Source of the DNA: Paralimibaculum aggregatum
Lineage (GTDB): Bacteria; Pseudomonadota; Alphaproteobacteria; Rhodobacterales; Rhodobacteraceae
DNA: 64,000 nucleotides
Reading direction: 5' to 3'
Assembly (NCBI RefSeq): GCF_030270585.1
Contig: NZ_BSYI01000004.1
Span: 62,001 to 126,000 of the forward strand
Each line of letters opens with the position of its first letter. Position 1 is the first letter of the stretch. Under the pieces are notes generated by a model. That model saw only the letters and a list, made by a program, of their open reading frames with translations. It had not been told where the DNA came from and did no database searches. Position numbers and translations under genes: made by a program. Positions 33,361 through 42,051 of this stretch are shown here, in pieces.

Positions 33361-35391
33361 ATGGACATCTTTGCGACGGCGCTGCCCGCGCTCGGCGACG
33401 CGTGGGGGCTCATCCTGCAGCCGGTCGTCATCGGCTATCTCCTGCTCGGCGTGGCGATGGGGCTGGCGGTCGGGGTCTTTCCCGGCCTCGGCGGCATCGC
33501 CGGGCTCTCGCTGCTCCTGCCCTTCATGTTCGGCATGGAGCCGGTCTACGGCCTCGCGCTGATGATCGGCATGGTGGCGGTGGTGCCCACCAGCGACACC
33601 TTCTCCTCGGTGCTGATGGGCATTCCGGGCTCTTCGGCCTCGCAGGCGACGGTGCTCGACGGCTTCCCGATGGCCAAGAACGGCCAGGCGGCGCGGGCGC
33701 TCGCGGCGGCCTTCACCTCCTCGCTGTTCGGCGGGCTGGTCGGGGCGCTGTTCCTGACGCTCTTCATCCTGGTGGCGCGGCCGATCGTGCTGGCCTTCGG
33801 GCTGCCCGAGATGCTGATGATCACCATCCTCGGGCTCTCGATGGTGGCGGTGCTGGCCGGGCGCGTGGCGCTGAAGGGCCTCGCCGCGGCGGGCCTCGGC
33901 CTGATGGTCGGCACCATCGGCGAGGCCGATGCCGGCGGCTCGCTGCGCATGGCGACCTACGATATTCCCTACCTGATCGACGGGCTCAAGCTGGTGATCG
34001 TCGGCCTCGGCATCTTCGCGGTGCCGGAGATCGTCTCGCTGCTGCGCCAGGACCGGGCGATCGCGCGCGAGGCCAGGCTCGGCGCCGGCTGGGCCGACGG
34101 CGTGCGCGACTGGGTGGCCAACAAGTGGCTCTCGGTGCGCTGCTCGCTGATCGGCGTGCTGATCGGCGTGATCCCGGGCCTCGGCGGCTCGGTGGTGGAC
34201 TGGATCGCCTATGGCCACGCGGTGCAGACGACGAAGGACAAGTCGCGCTTCGGCAAGGGCGAGGTGCGCGGCGTGATCGGGCCGGAGAGCTCGAACAACG
34301 CCAAGGAAGGCGGCGGGCTGGTGCCGACGCTCCTGTTCGGCATCCCCGGCTCGGGCTCAATGGCGGTCTTCATCGGCGCGATCGCGCTGCTCGGCTCCGG
34401 CGATATCGAGGTCGGGCCGAAGATGCTGCAGGACAATCTCGACATCACCTATTCGATCGTCTGGCTGCTGGCGCTGGCCAATGTCTTCGGCACGCTGCTC
34501 TGCATCGCGCTGTCGGGCGGCATCGCCAGGATGACGACGATCCGCTTCACCTATCTCGCGCCGTTCCTGTTCATGCTGATCAGCTTCGCGGCGTTCCAGT
34601 CGGGGCAGAACTTCGAGGACCTGCTGGCTCTGGTCGGCATCGGCCTGATCGGCATCTTCCTGCGCCGGTTTGACTGGTCGCGCCCGGCCTTCCTGATCGG
34701 CTTCGTGCTGTCCAACCCGGTGGAGAAGTTCTCCAACCAGGCGTTCCAGATCGCCAGCTTCCGCTTCCGCAAGAGCTTCGAGGAGGGCATCGACTACATC
34801 TTCAGCCCGATCGTGATCGTGCTCATCGTGGTGACGGTGGTCTCGGTGGTCGTCGGCATCCGGCAGGCCAAGAGCATCATGGCCGAGGGCGACGTGAAAT
34901 CGGGCTCCAAGCGCGCGCCGCTGGTGTTCCTGCTGATCGTCTCGGCCTATCTGGCGACCGCCGTGGTCAATGCCAGCCTGATCCCCGATATCAACATGAC
35001 CGACAAGATCGTGCCGATGGTGGTGGGCGGCATCGCGCTGGCCTGCTGCGCGGTGCTGTTCGTGCAGATGATGCTGCGGCCCGAGACCGACCCGATCTTC
35101 GCCGACAAGGAGACCGCCGGCGAGGATGCCGAGGCGCCGCACGGGCTCTGGCCGACGCTGGCCTGGTTCGGCGGGCTGATCGCGGCGACCTGGGTGCTCG
35201 GCTTCATCCTGGCGCTGGCCGGCTTCCTGATCGCCTTCCTGCGGCTGCGCGCGCAGGCCGGCTGGGGCAAGGTGCTGCTGCTCACCGCCTGCGGCATCGC
35301 CTTCATGTGCCTGATGGCCGGGGCGCTCAACCGCGACTTCCCGCCGGGGATGCTGCAGGATGCGGTCGACCTGCCCTGGCCGCTGAAGTGA
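33361..35391 (+). CDS. tctA: Tripartite tricarboxylate transporter permease, TctA-TctB fusion
   Basis: The 676-residue membrane protein begins with a TctA-family permease (about 1-500). It shows GVFPGLGGIAGLSLLLPFMFGMEP and the repeat IGVIPGLGGSVVDWIAYGHA, plus ESSNNAKEGGGLVPTLLFGIPGSGSMAV. The C-terminal 160 residues (APLVFLLIVSAYLATAVVNASLIP, then WPTLAWFGGLIAATWVLGFILA) look like the four-helix TctB small subunit. No separate tctB gene is present, so the two membrane subunits are fused. It works with TctC using an ion gradient. Confidence 0.88.
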   Translation: MDIFATALPALGDAWGLILQPVVIGYLLLGVAMGLAVGVFPGLGGIAGLSLLLPFMFGMEPVYGLALMIGMVAVVPTSDTFSSVLMGIPGSSASQATVLDGFPMAKNGQAARALAAAFTSSLFGGLVGALFLTLFILVARPIVLAFGLPEMLMITILGLSMVAVLAGRVALKGLAAAGLGLMVGTIGEADAGGSLRMATYDIPYLIDGLKLVIVGLGIFAVPEIVSLLRQDRAIAREARLGAGWADGVRDWVANKWLSVRCSLIGVLIGVIPGLGGSVVDWIAYGHAVQTTKDKSRFGKGEVRGVIGPESSNNAKEGGGLVPTLLFGIPGSGSMAVFIGAIALLGSGDIEVGPKMLQDNLDITYSIVWLLALANVFGTLLCIALSGGIARMTTIRFTYLAPFLFMLISFAAFQSGQNFEDLLALVGIGLIGIFLRRFDWSRPAFLIGFVLSNPVEKFSNQAFQIASFRFRKSFEEGIDYIFSPIVIVLIVVTVVSVVVGIRQAKSIMAEGDVKSGSKRAPLVFLLIVSAYLATAVVNASLIPDINMTDKIVPMVVGGIALACCAVLFVQMMLRPETDPIFADKETAGEDAEAPHGLWPTLAWFGGLIAATWVLGFILALAGFLIAFLRLRAQAGWGKVLLLTACGIAFMCLMAGALNRDFPPGMLQDAVDLPWPLK

Positions 35392-36452
35392 GCAGCCTGC
35401 GCCTGCTCTGCCTGCCCGGCGACGGGATCGGCCCGGAGATCGCCGGCGCGACGCTCCGGGTGCTCGCGGCGGCCGCGCCGCGGCTCGGCCGGTCGCTCGA
35501 GGTCGAGACCGCGGAGATCGGCTTCGCGGCGCTCGCCGCGGCGGGCACGACGATCCCGGAGGCGGTGCTGGCACGGGCCCGCGCCGCCGACGGGGTGATC
35601 CTCGGCCCGGTCTCGCACAACGACTATCCGCCGGTCGCCGAGGGCGGCCGGAACCCCTCCGGCGTGCTGCGGCGCGAGCTCGCGCTGTTCGCCAACATCC
35701 GCCCCGCCCGGACCTATCCGGGGCTGGCCTCGCCGACCGGCCGGCGCTTCGATCTGGTGATCGCCCGCGAGAATCTCGAGGGCTTCTATGCCGACCGCAA
35801 CATGGCTGCCGGCGGCGGCGAGTTCATGCCCGAGCCCGGCATCGCGCTGGCTATGCGCAAGATCACCGAGGCCGGCTCGCGGCGCATCGCCGAGGCGGCG
35901 TTTCGCCTCGCGGCGGGGCGGCAGGCGCGCCGGGTCACGGCGATCCACAAGGCCAACGTGATGCGCCTGTCGGACGGGCTGTTCCTCGAGGTGGTGCGCG
36001 AGGTGGCGGCGCGCCACCCGGAGATCGCCTGCGAAGAGCTTCTCGTCGATGCCGCCGCCGCCCACCTCGTGCGCGAGCCGGAGCGCTTCGACGTGCTGCT
36101 CTGCACCAACATGTTCGGCGACATCCTGTCGGACCTCGCCGCCGAGCTGGCGGGCGGGCTCGGGCTGGCCGGCTCGCTCAACCACGGCGAGACCAATGCG
36201 GTGGCGCAGGCGCAGCACGGCTCGGCGCCCGGCATCGCCGGGCAGGATCGCGCCAATCCGGTCTCGCTGATCCTTTCGGCGGCGATGCTGCTGCGCCATC
36301 TCGGCGAGGCGCCAGCCGCCGCCGCCATCGAGGCCAGCGTCGCCCGCGCCCTCGCCGCCCCCGAAAGCCGGACCGGCGATCTCGGCGGGCCGCTCGGCAC
36401 CGCGGGTTTCACCGATCTTCTCTGCCAACTGATCCCGGAGGCACCGCAATGA
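35388..36452 (+). CDS. Isocitrate/isopropylmalate/tartrate dehydrogenase family enzyme
   Basis: The 354-residue beta-decarboxylating dehydrogenase has LCLPGDGIGPEI at the N-terminus, IARENLEGFYADRN (substrate-binding Arg), a catalytic Lys in AIHKANVMRLSDGLF, and the metal-binding FDVLLCTNMFGDILSDLAAELAGGLGLAGS with a later HGSAPGIAGQDRANP. It oxidises and decarboxylates a 2-hydroxy acid such as isocitrate, a homologue or tartrate with NAD(P). The GTG start at 35388 overlaps the transporter stop (GTGA). The location next to a tricarboxylate transporter and PrpF suggests an isocitrate-like substrate. Confidence 0.88.
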   Translation: MSSLRLLCLPGDGIGPEIAGATLRVLAAAAPRLGRSLEVETAEIGFAALAAAGTTIPEAVLARARAADGVILGPVSHNDYPPVAEGGRNPSGVLRRELALFANIRPARTYPGLASPTGRRFDLVIARENLEGFYADRNMAAGGGEFMPEPGIALAMRKITEAGSRRIAEAAFRLAAGRQARRVTAIHKANVMRLSDGLFLEVVREVAARHPEIACEELLVDAAAAHLVREPERFDVLLCTNMFGDILSDLAAELAGGLGLAGSLNHGETNAVAQAQHGSAPGIAGQDRANPVSLILSAAMLLRHLGEAPAAAAIEASVARALAAPESRTGDLGGPLGTAGFTDLLCQLIPEAPQ

Positions 36453-37540
36453 CCCAGACCGCGATCCCCTTCGTCTTCATGCGGGGCGGCACCTCGCGCG
36501 GCCCCTATTTCAACCGCGGCGACCTGCCGGAGGATCGCGACACCCTCGCCGAGGTGCTGATCGCCGCGGTCGGCTCGGGCCATCCGCTCAACATCGACGG
36601 CATCGGCGGCGGTGCGGCGGTCACCACCAAGGTGGCGATGCTCTCCCGCTCCGACGAGGACGGCATCGACATCGACTACTTCTTCGCCCAGGTCTCGGTG
36701 GAGGACCGGCTGGTCGACTTCAAGCCGACCTGCGGCAACATCCTCTCCGGCGTTGGCCCGGCGGCGATCGAGATGGGGCTGGTGCAGCCCGCCGGTGACC
36801 AGACCGAGATCCGCATCCGCGCGGTCAACACCGGGGCCGAGGTGCTGGCCCGGGTGCAGACCCCGGGCGGCACGCTCACCTATGAGGGCGAGACCGCGAT
36901 CGCCGGCGTGCCGGGCACCGCCGCCCCGGTGGCGCTCAGCTTCATGGGGGTGGTCGGCTCCTCCACCGGCGCCTTCCTGCCGAGCGGGCATCTGCGCGAC
37001 GAGATCGACGGGGTCGAGGTCACCTGCATGGATGTCGCGATGCCGATGGTGATCGCCCGCGCCGCGGATCTGGGGCTGACCGGCTACGAGAGCGCCGAGG
37101 CCCTGGATGCCGACCGCGACTTCTTCGCCCGGATGGAGGCGATCCGAATCGAGGCCGGCCGGCGCATGGGGCTGGGCGACGTCTCGAAATCGGTGACGCC
37201 GAAATTCGGCCTGCTCGCCCCGGCGCGCGCCGGCGGCACCATCGCGACGCTCTACTTCATGCCGTGGAACGCGCATCCGAGCATGGCGGTGACCGGCTCG
37301 CAGTGCCTCGCCTCCTGCGCGCTGACGCCCGGAACGGTGGCCGACGGCCTGCTTGAGCGGCCCGCCACCGGCCCGGCCGAGATCGTGCTCGAGCATCCCT
37401 CGGGCACCATCGACGTGCTGGTGGATTTCGAGATGTCCGATGGCTTCACCCTGCGCTCGGCGGGGCTGGTGCGCACCGCCCGCAAGCTGGCCGACGGCCG
37501 GATCTACGTGCCCGGCCGGATCTGGGCCGGCCCGGCCTGA
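36449..37540 (+). CDS. prpF: PrpF-family isomerase (aconitate / oxalomesaconate tautomerase type)
   Basis: The 363-residue protein opens with IPFVFMRGGTSRGPYF, the PrpF signature, and contains DFKPTCGNILSGVGPAAIEMGLV and CMDVAMPMVI. The PrpF fold (diaminopimelate-epimerase-like, two cysteines) isomerises double bonds in 2-methylaconitate, aconitate or 4-oxalomesaconate. Here the neighbouring tricarboxylate importer and TcuAB favour an aconitate substrate. The ATG overlaps the dehydrogenase stop by 4 bp, extending the tctC operon. Confidence 0.87.
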   Translation: MTQTAIPFVFMRGGTSRGPYFNRGDLPEDRDTLAEVLIAAVGSGHPLNIDGIGGGAAVTTKVAMLSRSDEDGIDIDYFFAQVSVEDRLVDFKPTCGNILSGVGPAAIEMGLVQPAGDQTEIRIRAVNTGAEVLARVQTPGGTLTYEGETAIAGVPGTAAPVALSFMGVVGSSTGAFLPSGHLRDEIDGVEVTCMDVAMPMVIARAADLGLTGYESAEALDADRDFFARMEAIRIEAGRRMGLGDVSKSVTPKFGLLAPARAGGTIATLYFMPWNAHPSMAVTGSQCLASCALTPGTVADGLLERPATGPAEIVLEHPSGTIDVLVDFEMSDGFTLRSAGLVRTARKLADGRIYVPGRIWAGPA

Positions 37541-37559
37541 GCGGGGCCCAAGCGGGGAA

Positions 37560-37598
37560 TTGATCCGCGGCAGCAGATATTGTATACGGCAGTATACA
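37560..37598 (+). promoter_or_regulatory. Sigma-70-type promoter with GntR palindrome over the -10
   Basis: TTGATC (37560-37565), a 17-base spacer and TATACG (37583-37588) form a plausible promoter. A perfect inverted repeat TGTATAC-N4-GTATACA (37581-37598) covers the -10. The same arrangement occurs at 39874-39912 in front of the GntR gene, so both are probably controlled by that repressor. Confidence 0.7.
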
Positions 37599-37612
37599 CA
37601 AGGGAGGCGCCC

Positions 37613-37846
37613 ATGTCCGCTCAAAGCAAGTTCGACGCCGCCACCGAAGCCCTGATCGCGGCGCGCGAGGCCCTGCAGCGCGAGATCGCCGGCTATCCGA
37701 CCCCGGTCTCCGGCTGCGATCTGCAATACACCCACCTGATCGGGCAGCTTTCCCGGGTCCGCCGCGCCATCGAGGCGCTCGACCGGGAGGTCTTCGTCGC
37801 GACGCCCCGGCAGCTGGCGCCGGAAGGCCGGGCGGCGCGCCGGTGA
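37613..37846 (+). CDS. Small protein of unknown function, 77 aa
   Basis: The product (MSAQSKFDAATEALIAAREA at the start) is helical, with a conserved-looking centre YPTPVSGCDLQYTHLIGQLSRVRRAIEAL. AGGGAGG lies six bases before the ATG at 37613, and a promoter-operator sits just upstream, so it is well supported as a gene. Its stop overlaps the GTG start of the 2-hydroxyacid dehydrogenase by 4 bp, so the two are translated together. It may be an accessory subunit of that enzyme; no family recognised. Confidence 0.8.
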   Translation: MSAQSKFDAATEALIAAREALQREIAGYPTPVSGCDLQYTHLIGQLSRVRRAIEALDREVFVATPRQLAPEGRAARR

Positions 37847-38817
37847 AGGTCCATATCCTCGACGACTGGTTCGACACCCTGCGCGGCCTGCCCTGCTTCG
37901 CCAGGCTCGCGGGCCATGACGTGACCGTCTGGACCGACCATCTGGAGGACGAGGCGGCGCTGGCCGCCCGGCTTGCCGAGGCCGAGGCGCTGGTGCTGTT
38001 CCGCGAGCGCACGAAGGTGACCCGCGGGCTGCTGGAGCGGCTGCCCGGCCTGCGCCTCGTGAGCCAGCGCAGCGTCTACCCGCATGTCGATGTCGCCGCC
38101 TGCACCGATCATGGCGTGCTGCTCTGCTCCAACATGCATGCCGGCACGCCCTCCTATGCCGCGGCGGAGCTCACCTTCGGGCTGATCCTCGCGGCGATGC
38201 GCCAGATCCCGCAGCAGATGGCGGCAGCCAAGGCCGGGCGCTGGCAGATCGGCGTCGGCAAGACCCTGCGCGGGCGCCGGCTCGGCCTCTATGGCTATGG
38301 CCGGATCGCGACGGCGGTGGCGGGCTATGCCGAGGCCTTCGGGATGGAGGTGGTCTGGTGGGCCTCGGAGGCGGGCCGCGCCCGTGCCGCGGCGGATGGC
38401 CGGCAGCTCGCCGCGAGCCGCGAGGCCTTCTTCGCGGCGAGCGACGTGGTCTCGGTCCATGTCCGGCTGAAGCCCGAGACCCGCGGGATCGTGACGCTGG
38501 CAGACCTCACCGCGATGCAGCCGGGGGCGGTCTTCGTCAACACCTCGCGCGCCGGGCTGGTGGCGCCAGGGGCGCTGCTGGCGGCGCTCGAGGCCGGGCG
38601 GCCGGGCATGGCGGCGGTGGACGTGTTCGACACCGAGCCGCTGACCGATCCGTCCGACCCCCTGCTCGCGCATCCCAACCTGATCGCCACGCCGCATATC
38701 GGCTTCGTCACCGAGGACGAGTTCGACCTGCAGTTCGCCGACATCTTCGACCAGGTGAACGCCTATGCCGAGGGCGCGCCGATCAACATGATCAATCCGG
38801 AGGTCTGGCGCGGCTGA
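37843..38817 (+). CDS. D-isomer 2-hydroxyacid dehydrogenase
   Basis: The 324-residue NAD(P)-dependent enzyme has a Rossmann motif in LGLYGYGRIATAVAGYAEAFGM (about 144-165), a catalytic Arg in SVHVRLKPETRG, a Glu in VDVFDTEPL and a His in ATPHIGFVTEDEF. It interconverts a 2-keto acid and the corresponding D-2-hydroxy acid. The GTG start at 37843 overlaps the small 77-aa gene, and both lie behind the GntR-controlled promoter. The stop region overlaps the end of the convergent AbrB-type gene by 26 bp. Its substrate is probably an intermediate of the tricarboxylate pathway, which is inferred. Confidence 0.88.
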   Translation: MKVHILDDWFDTLRGLPCFARLAGHDVTVWTDHLEDEAALAARLAEAEALVLFRERTKVTRGLLERLPGLRLVSQRSVYPHVDVAACTDHGVLLCSNMHAGTPSYAAAELTFGLILAAMRQIPQQMAAAKAGRWQIGVGKTLRGRRLGLYGYGRIATAVAGYAEAFGMEVVWWASEAGRARAAADGRQLAASREAFFAASDVVSVHVRLKPETRGIVTLADLTAMQPGAVFVNTSRAGLVAPGALLAALEAGRPGMAAVDVFDTEPLTDPSDPLLAHPNLIATPHIGFVTEDEFDLQFADIFDQVNAYAEGAPINMINPEVWRG

Positions 38818-39853
38818 GCAGCGCCGCCGCCAGCGGCGCTCCGGTGATCACGATGATCAGCCGCACCAGGTGGTGCGTCACCACGAAGCCGAGATCGGCG
38901 CCGGTCACGATGGCGAGCACCGTCATCTCGGCCTGCCCGCCCGGCGCGAAGGCGAGGAAGGCCTCGACCGGGTTGCCGAGGCCGAGCCCCATCACCACCT
39001 GGCTGAACCCCGCCGCCAGCAGCGCGAGCAGCGAGACGAAGGCGACGCCCGCCATCACCACCCGGCGCAGCTCGCCCAGCGTCACGCCGACGAACTGCAC
39101 GCCGATCCCCGCCCCGATCAGGAACTGCGCGGCGAGGATCGCCTCGCGCGGCGGGCGCATGTGGATCAGCCCGGCGAGCGACATCGCCGCCGCCACGATC
39201 AGCGGCCCGAGGATCGCCGCGCCGAACAGCCCGACGCGTTCGCCGAGCTTCCAGCCGACCAGCGCGGCAAGCGCCATCAGCCCGATCTCGTGCAGCGGGA
39301 TCTCCGCCGCCGGCGCGCCGATCGGATTGGCGAGGCTGACCCCGTAGAACTGCGTCAGCAGCACCGGCGCCACGGTCACGATGATCAGCACCCGGGTCGC
39401 ATGGATCAGCGACAGCGCGCGCGGGTTGCCGCCCGCCTCGGTGCCGAAGATCACCATGTCCTGGAGCCCGCCGGGCATCGCGGCGTAATAGGCGGTGGCC
39501 GGGTCGAACTTCCAGACATGGCGGAAGAACGGCACGCCGATCAGCGCGATCAGCACGATGAATAGCGGCACCAGCGCGATCGAGCCCGCCATGGTCGGCA
39601 GCTGGGCGAAGAGCGCCGGGGTGATCGAGGCGCCGACCGCGACGCCGAGCACCGTCCGAGCGCCCACCGAGACCTGGCCGAACTCGGCCAGCGGCGCGCC
39701 GAGCAGGGCAGACAAGAGGCACGCCGCCATCGGCCCGAACAGGAAGGGCAGCGGCAGGCCGAGCGCCGAGAAGAGATACGTGCCCAGCCCGGCCGCTGCA
39801 AAGGTGAAGGCCCGCCATCTGTGGCGGGACAGGAAGCCTGCGGTGTTCGGCAT
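38792..39853 (-). CDS. AbrB-family membrane protein (putative transporter)
   Basis: The 353-residue protein of the AbrB family (PF05145, formerly mislabelled ammonia monooxygenase) has about ten hydrophobic helices in two repeats. Characteristic segments are LPLPFLFGPMAACLLSALLGAPL, AMPGGLQDMVIFGTEAGGNPRALSLIHATRV and FAPGGQAEMTVLAIVTGADLGFVVTHHLVR. The function of the family is poorly known; transport is assumed. The ATG at 39853 was chosen over an extended start at 39952, which would run through the GntR operator. It diverges from the GntR gene, so the shared operator may control it too. Confidence 0.85.
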   Translation of the reverse strand: MPNTAGFLSRHRWRAFTFAAAGLGTYLFSALGLPLPFLFGPMAACLLSALLGAPLAEFGQVSVGARTVLGVAVGASITPALFAQLPTMAGSIALVPLFIVLIALIGVPFFRHVWKFDPATAYYAAMPGGLQDMVIFGTEAGGNPRALSLIHATRVLIIVTVAPVLLTQFYGVSLANPIGAPAAEIPLHEIGLMALAALVGWKLGERVGLFGAAILGPLIVAAAMSLAGLIHMRPPREAILAAQFLIGAGIGVQFVGVTLGELRRVVMAGVAFVSLLALLAAGFSQVVMGLGLGNPVEAFLAFAPGGQAEMTVLAIVTGADLGFVVTHHLVRLIIVITGAPLAAALLSRARPPD

Positions 39854-39873
39854 CGGCGGGAATTCCCTCGCGG

Positions 39874-39912
39874 TTGACGTAATGTGCATCCATGTGTATA
39901 CGATTGGATACA
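39874..39912 (+). promoter_or_regulatory. GntR promoter with overlapping operator (autoregulation site)
   Basis: TTGACG (39874-39879), a 17-base spacer and TATACG (39897-39902) precede the GntR gene. The palindrome TGTATAC-N4-GGATACA (39895-39912, one mismatch) covers the -10, just as at 37560-37598. Matching geometry at both sites strongly suggests repression by the same protein. Confidence 0.7.
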
Positions 39913-39932
39913 CAAAACAAGCGAGTCGTGCA

Positions 39933-40616
39933 ATGACCGACACCGAGGACAACCAGCCGGCGCCGGCGCAGCCGCAGGGGAACGCGGCCTATCGCCAGAT
40001 CCTCGAGCAGATCCGCCAGGGCGCGCTGCTGCCGGGCGACCGGCTGCGCGAGACCGAGCTGGCCGAGCGCCTCGGCGTGAGCCGCACCCCGGTGCGCGAG
40101 GCGATCCGCCAGCTCGAGGCCGACGGGCTGGTGCAGCACGTGCCGCGCCACGGCGCCACCGTGCGGGTGCTCGACTATGCCGAGATCATGGAGCTCTACG
40201 ACATGCGCGTGGTGCTCGAGGGCACCGCGGCGCGGCTGGCGGCGCGAGCCGCCTCGGATGTGGAGATCGACGAGCTGGAGGCGATCAATGCCGAGCTCGC
40301 CGCGGCCGGCACCGGCCCCGACGCGGCGCGGCTCAACCGGCTCTTTCACGGCACGCTGTTCGACGCCGCGAAGAACCGGTTCCTCAGCCGCTCGATGCAG
40401 ACCCTGCAGAAATCGCTGATGATCCTCGGCCCCTCGATGCTCTCGGACGAGACCCGCGCCGAGGCGGCGCTGGCCGAGCACCGCGTCCTGCTGACAGCGC
40501 TCAAGGCCCGCGACGGCGCCGCCGCCGAAGCCGCCATGCGCGCCCATATCGAGGCCTCGCAGCGGCTGCGCGTGCGCGCCCTGCGCGACCGCGACCGGCC
40601 CAGCGACGACATCTGA
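39933..40616 (+). CDS. GntR-family (FCD) transcriptional regulator
   Basis: The 227-residue regulator has a winged-helix N-terminus (AAYRQILEQIRQGALLPGDRLRETELAERLGVSRTPVREAIRQLEADGLV) and an FCD effector domain with the usual RLFHGTLFDAAKN and AEHRVLLTALKARD histidines. The ATG at 39933 follows the promoter-operator described above. It is 28 bp upstream of tcuA and transcribed with it, so it probably represses tcuAB, the 77-aa/2-hydroxyacid dehydrogenase operon and possibly the divergent AbrB gene until a tricarboxylate-derived ligand binds. Confidence 0.9.
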   Translation: MTDTEDNQPAPAQPQGNAAYRQILEQIRQGALLPGDRLRETELAERLGVSRTPVREAIRQLEADGLVQHVPRHGATVRVLDYAEIMELYDMRVVLEGTAARLAARAASDVEIDELEAINAELAAAGTGPDAARLNRLFHGTLFDAAKNRFLSRSMQTLQKSLMILGPSMLSDETRAEAALAEHRVLLTALKARDGAAAEAAMRAHIEASQRLRVRALRDRDRPSDDI

Positions 40617-40644
40617 CCAGCCCGACCGGAGGAAGCCAATCCCG

Positions 40645-42051
40645 ATGTCTCCACTCGACCGGCACCCAGCCGACCACTGGGACGTCGCCATCATCGGCGG
40701 CGGCAATGCGGGGCTCTGCGCGGCGATCACCGCGGCCGAGGCCGGTGCCCGCGTCATCGTGCTCGAGACCGCGCCGAAGCCCTATCGCGGCGGCAACTCC
40801 CGGCACACCCGCAATTTCCGCTGCATGCACGAGGGCCCGCTCTCGGTGCTGGTCGAGCGCTATGACGAGGAGGAGTATCTCGAGGATCTCCTCAAGGTCA
40901 CCGGCGGCCGGACCGACGAGGGGCTGGCCCGCCTCGCGATCCGCAGCTCGCAGGCGTGCCTGCCCTGGATGGAGGCGCATGGCGTGCGCTTCCAGCCCTC
41001 GCTCTCGGGCACGCTGTCGCTGGCCCGGACCAACGCCTTCTTCATGGGCGGCGGCAAGAGCCTGGTGAACGCCTATTACCGCACCGCCGAGGGGCTCGGG
41101 GTGGAAGTCTGCTACGAGGCGGGCGTCACCCATCTCGAGCTCGAGGGCGGCCGCATCACGCGGGTCGACGTCACGCAGGGCGGGCAGAGCTTCTCGCTGA
41201 CGCCGCGCGCGGTGGTGGTGGCCTCCGGCGGCTTCCAGGCGGATCTCGACTGGCTGACCCGCGCCTGGGGGCCGGCGGCGAAGAACTTCCTGATCCGCGG
41301 CACCCCCTACAACCGCGGCGTGGTGCTGGCGGACCTGCTGGCGCAGGGCGTCGAGAGCGTCGGCGACCCGACCCAGTGCCACGCGGTGGCGATCGACGGC
41401 CGCGCGCCGAAATTCGACGGCGGCATCGTGACCCGGCTCGACTGCGTGCCCTTCTCCATCGTGGTCAACAGGGATGCCGAGCGCTTCTACGACGAGGGCG
41501 AGGATGTCTGGCCCAAGCGCTATGCGATCTGGGGCCGGCTGGTCGCGGCACAGCCTGACCAGGTCGGCCATGTGATCATCGACGCGAAGTCGCTCGAGCT
41601 CTTCATGCCCTCGGTGTTTCCGCCGATCCGCGGCGAGACGCTGGACGAGCTCGCCGGCAAGATGGGCCTGCCGGCGGATCGCCTGCGCGCCACGGTGGCG
41701 GCGTTCAACGCCGCCTGCGGCGACACCTCGGCCTTCCACCCGACCGAGCTCGACGGCGTCGCCACCACCGGGATCGAGCCGCCCAAGACCAACTGGGCGC
41801 GCCCGATCGACACCCCGCCCTTCTACGGCTATGCCCTGCGCACCGGCGTCACCTTCACCTATCTCGGGCTCAAGGTCGATGCGCGGGCGCAGTGCTGCAC
41901 CGCCTCCGGCCCGATCGAGAACCTCTGGGCCGCGGGCGAGACCATGGCCGGCTCGATCCTCGGACAGGGCTATCTCGCCGGTTTCGGCATGACCATCGGC
42001 ACCGTCTTCGGCCGTATCGCGGGCCAGGAGGCCGCCGCCCATGCACGCTGA
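40645..42051 (+). CDS. tcuA: FAD-dependent tricarballylate dehydrogenase TcuA
   Basis: The 468-residue flavoprotein of the fumarate-reductase/TcuA family has an N-terminal WDVAIIGGGNAGLCAAITAAEAGARV and the FAD-site GGNSRHTRNFRCMHEGPL segment. It also contains RAVVVASGGFQAD, and the C-terminus has NLWAAGETMAGSILGQGYLAGFGMTIGTVFGR. TcuA oxidises tricarballylate to cis-aconitate, passing electrons to TcuB. It overlaps tcuB by 11 bp, the usual TcuAB pairing. Confidence 0.92.
   Translation: MSPLDRHPADHWDVAIIGGGNAGLCAAITAAEAGARVIVLETAPKPYRGGNSRHTRNFRCMHEGPLSVLVERYDEEEYLEDLLKVTGGRTDEGLARLAIRSSQACLPWMEAHGVRFQPSLSGTLSLARTNAFFMGGGKSLVNAYYRTAEGLGVEVCYEAGVTHLELEGGRITRVDVTQGGQSFSLTPRAVVVASGGFQADLDWLTRAWGPAAKNFLIRGTPYNRGVVLADLLAQGVESVGDPTQCHAVAIDGRAPKFDGGIVTRLDCVPFSIVVNRDAERFYDEGEDVWPKRYAIWGRLVAAQPDQVGHVIIDAKSLELFMPSVFPPIRGETLDELAGKMGLPADRLRATVAAFNAACGDTSAFHPTELDGVATTGIEPPKTNWARPIDTPPFYGYALRTGVTFTYLGLKVDARAQCCTASGPIENLWAAGETMAGSILGQGYLAGFGMTIGTVFGRIAGQEAAAHAR

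Noticed and set aside
38792-39853. Ammonia monooxygenase
   Set aside because: The sequence belongs to the AbrB-type membrane family, historically mislabelled; no metal-binding monooxygenase features are present.
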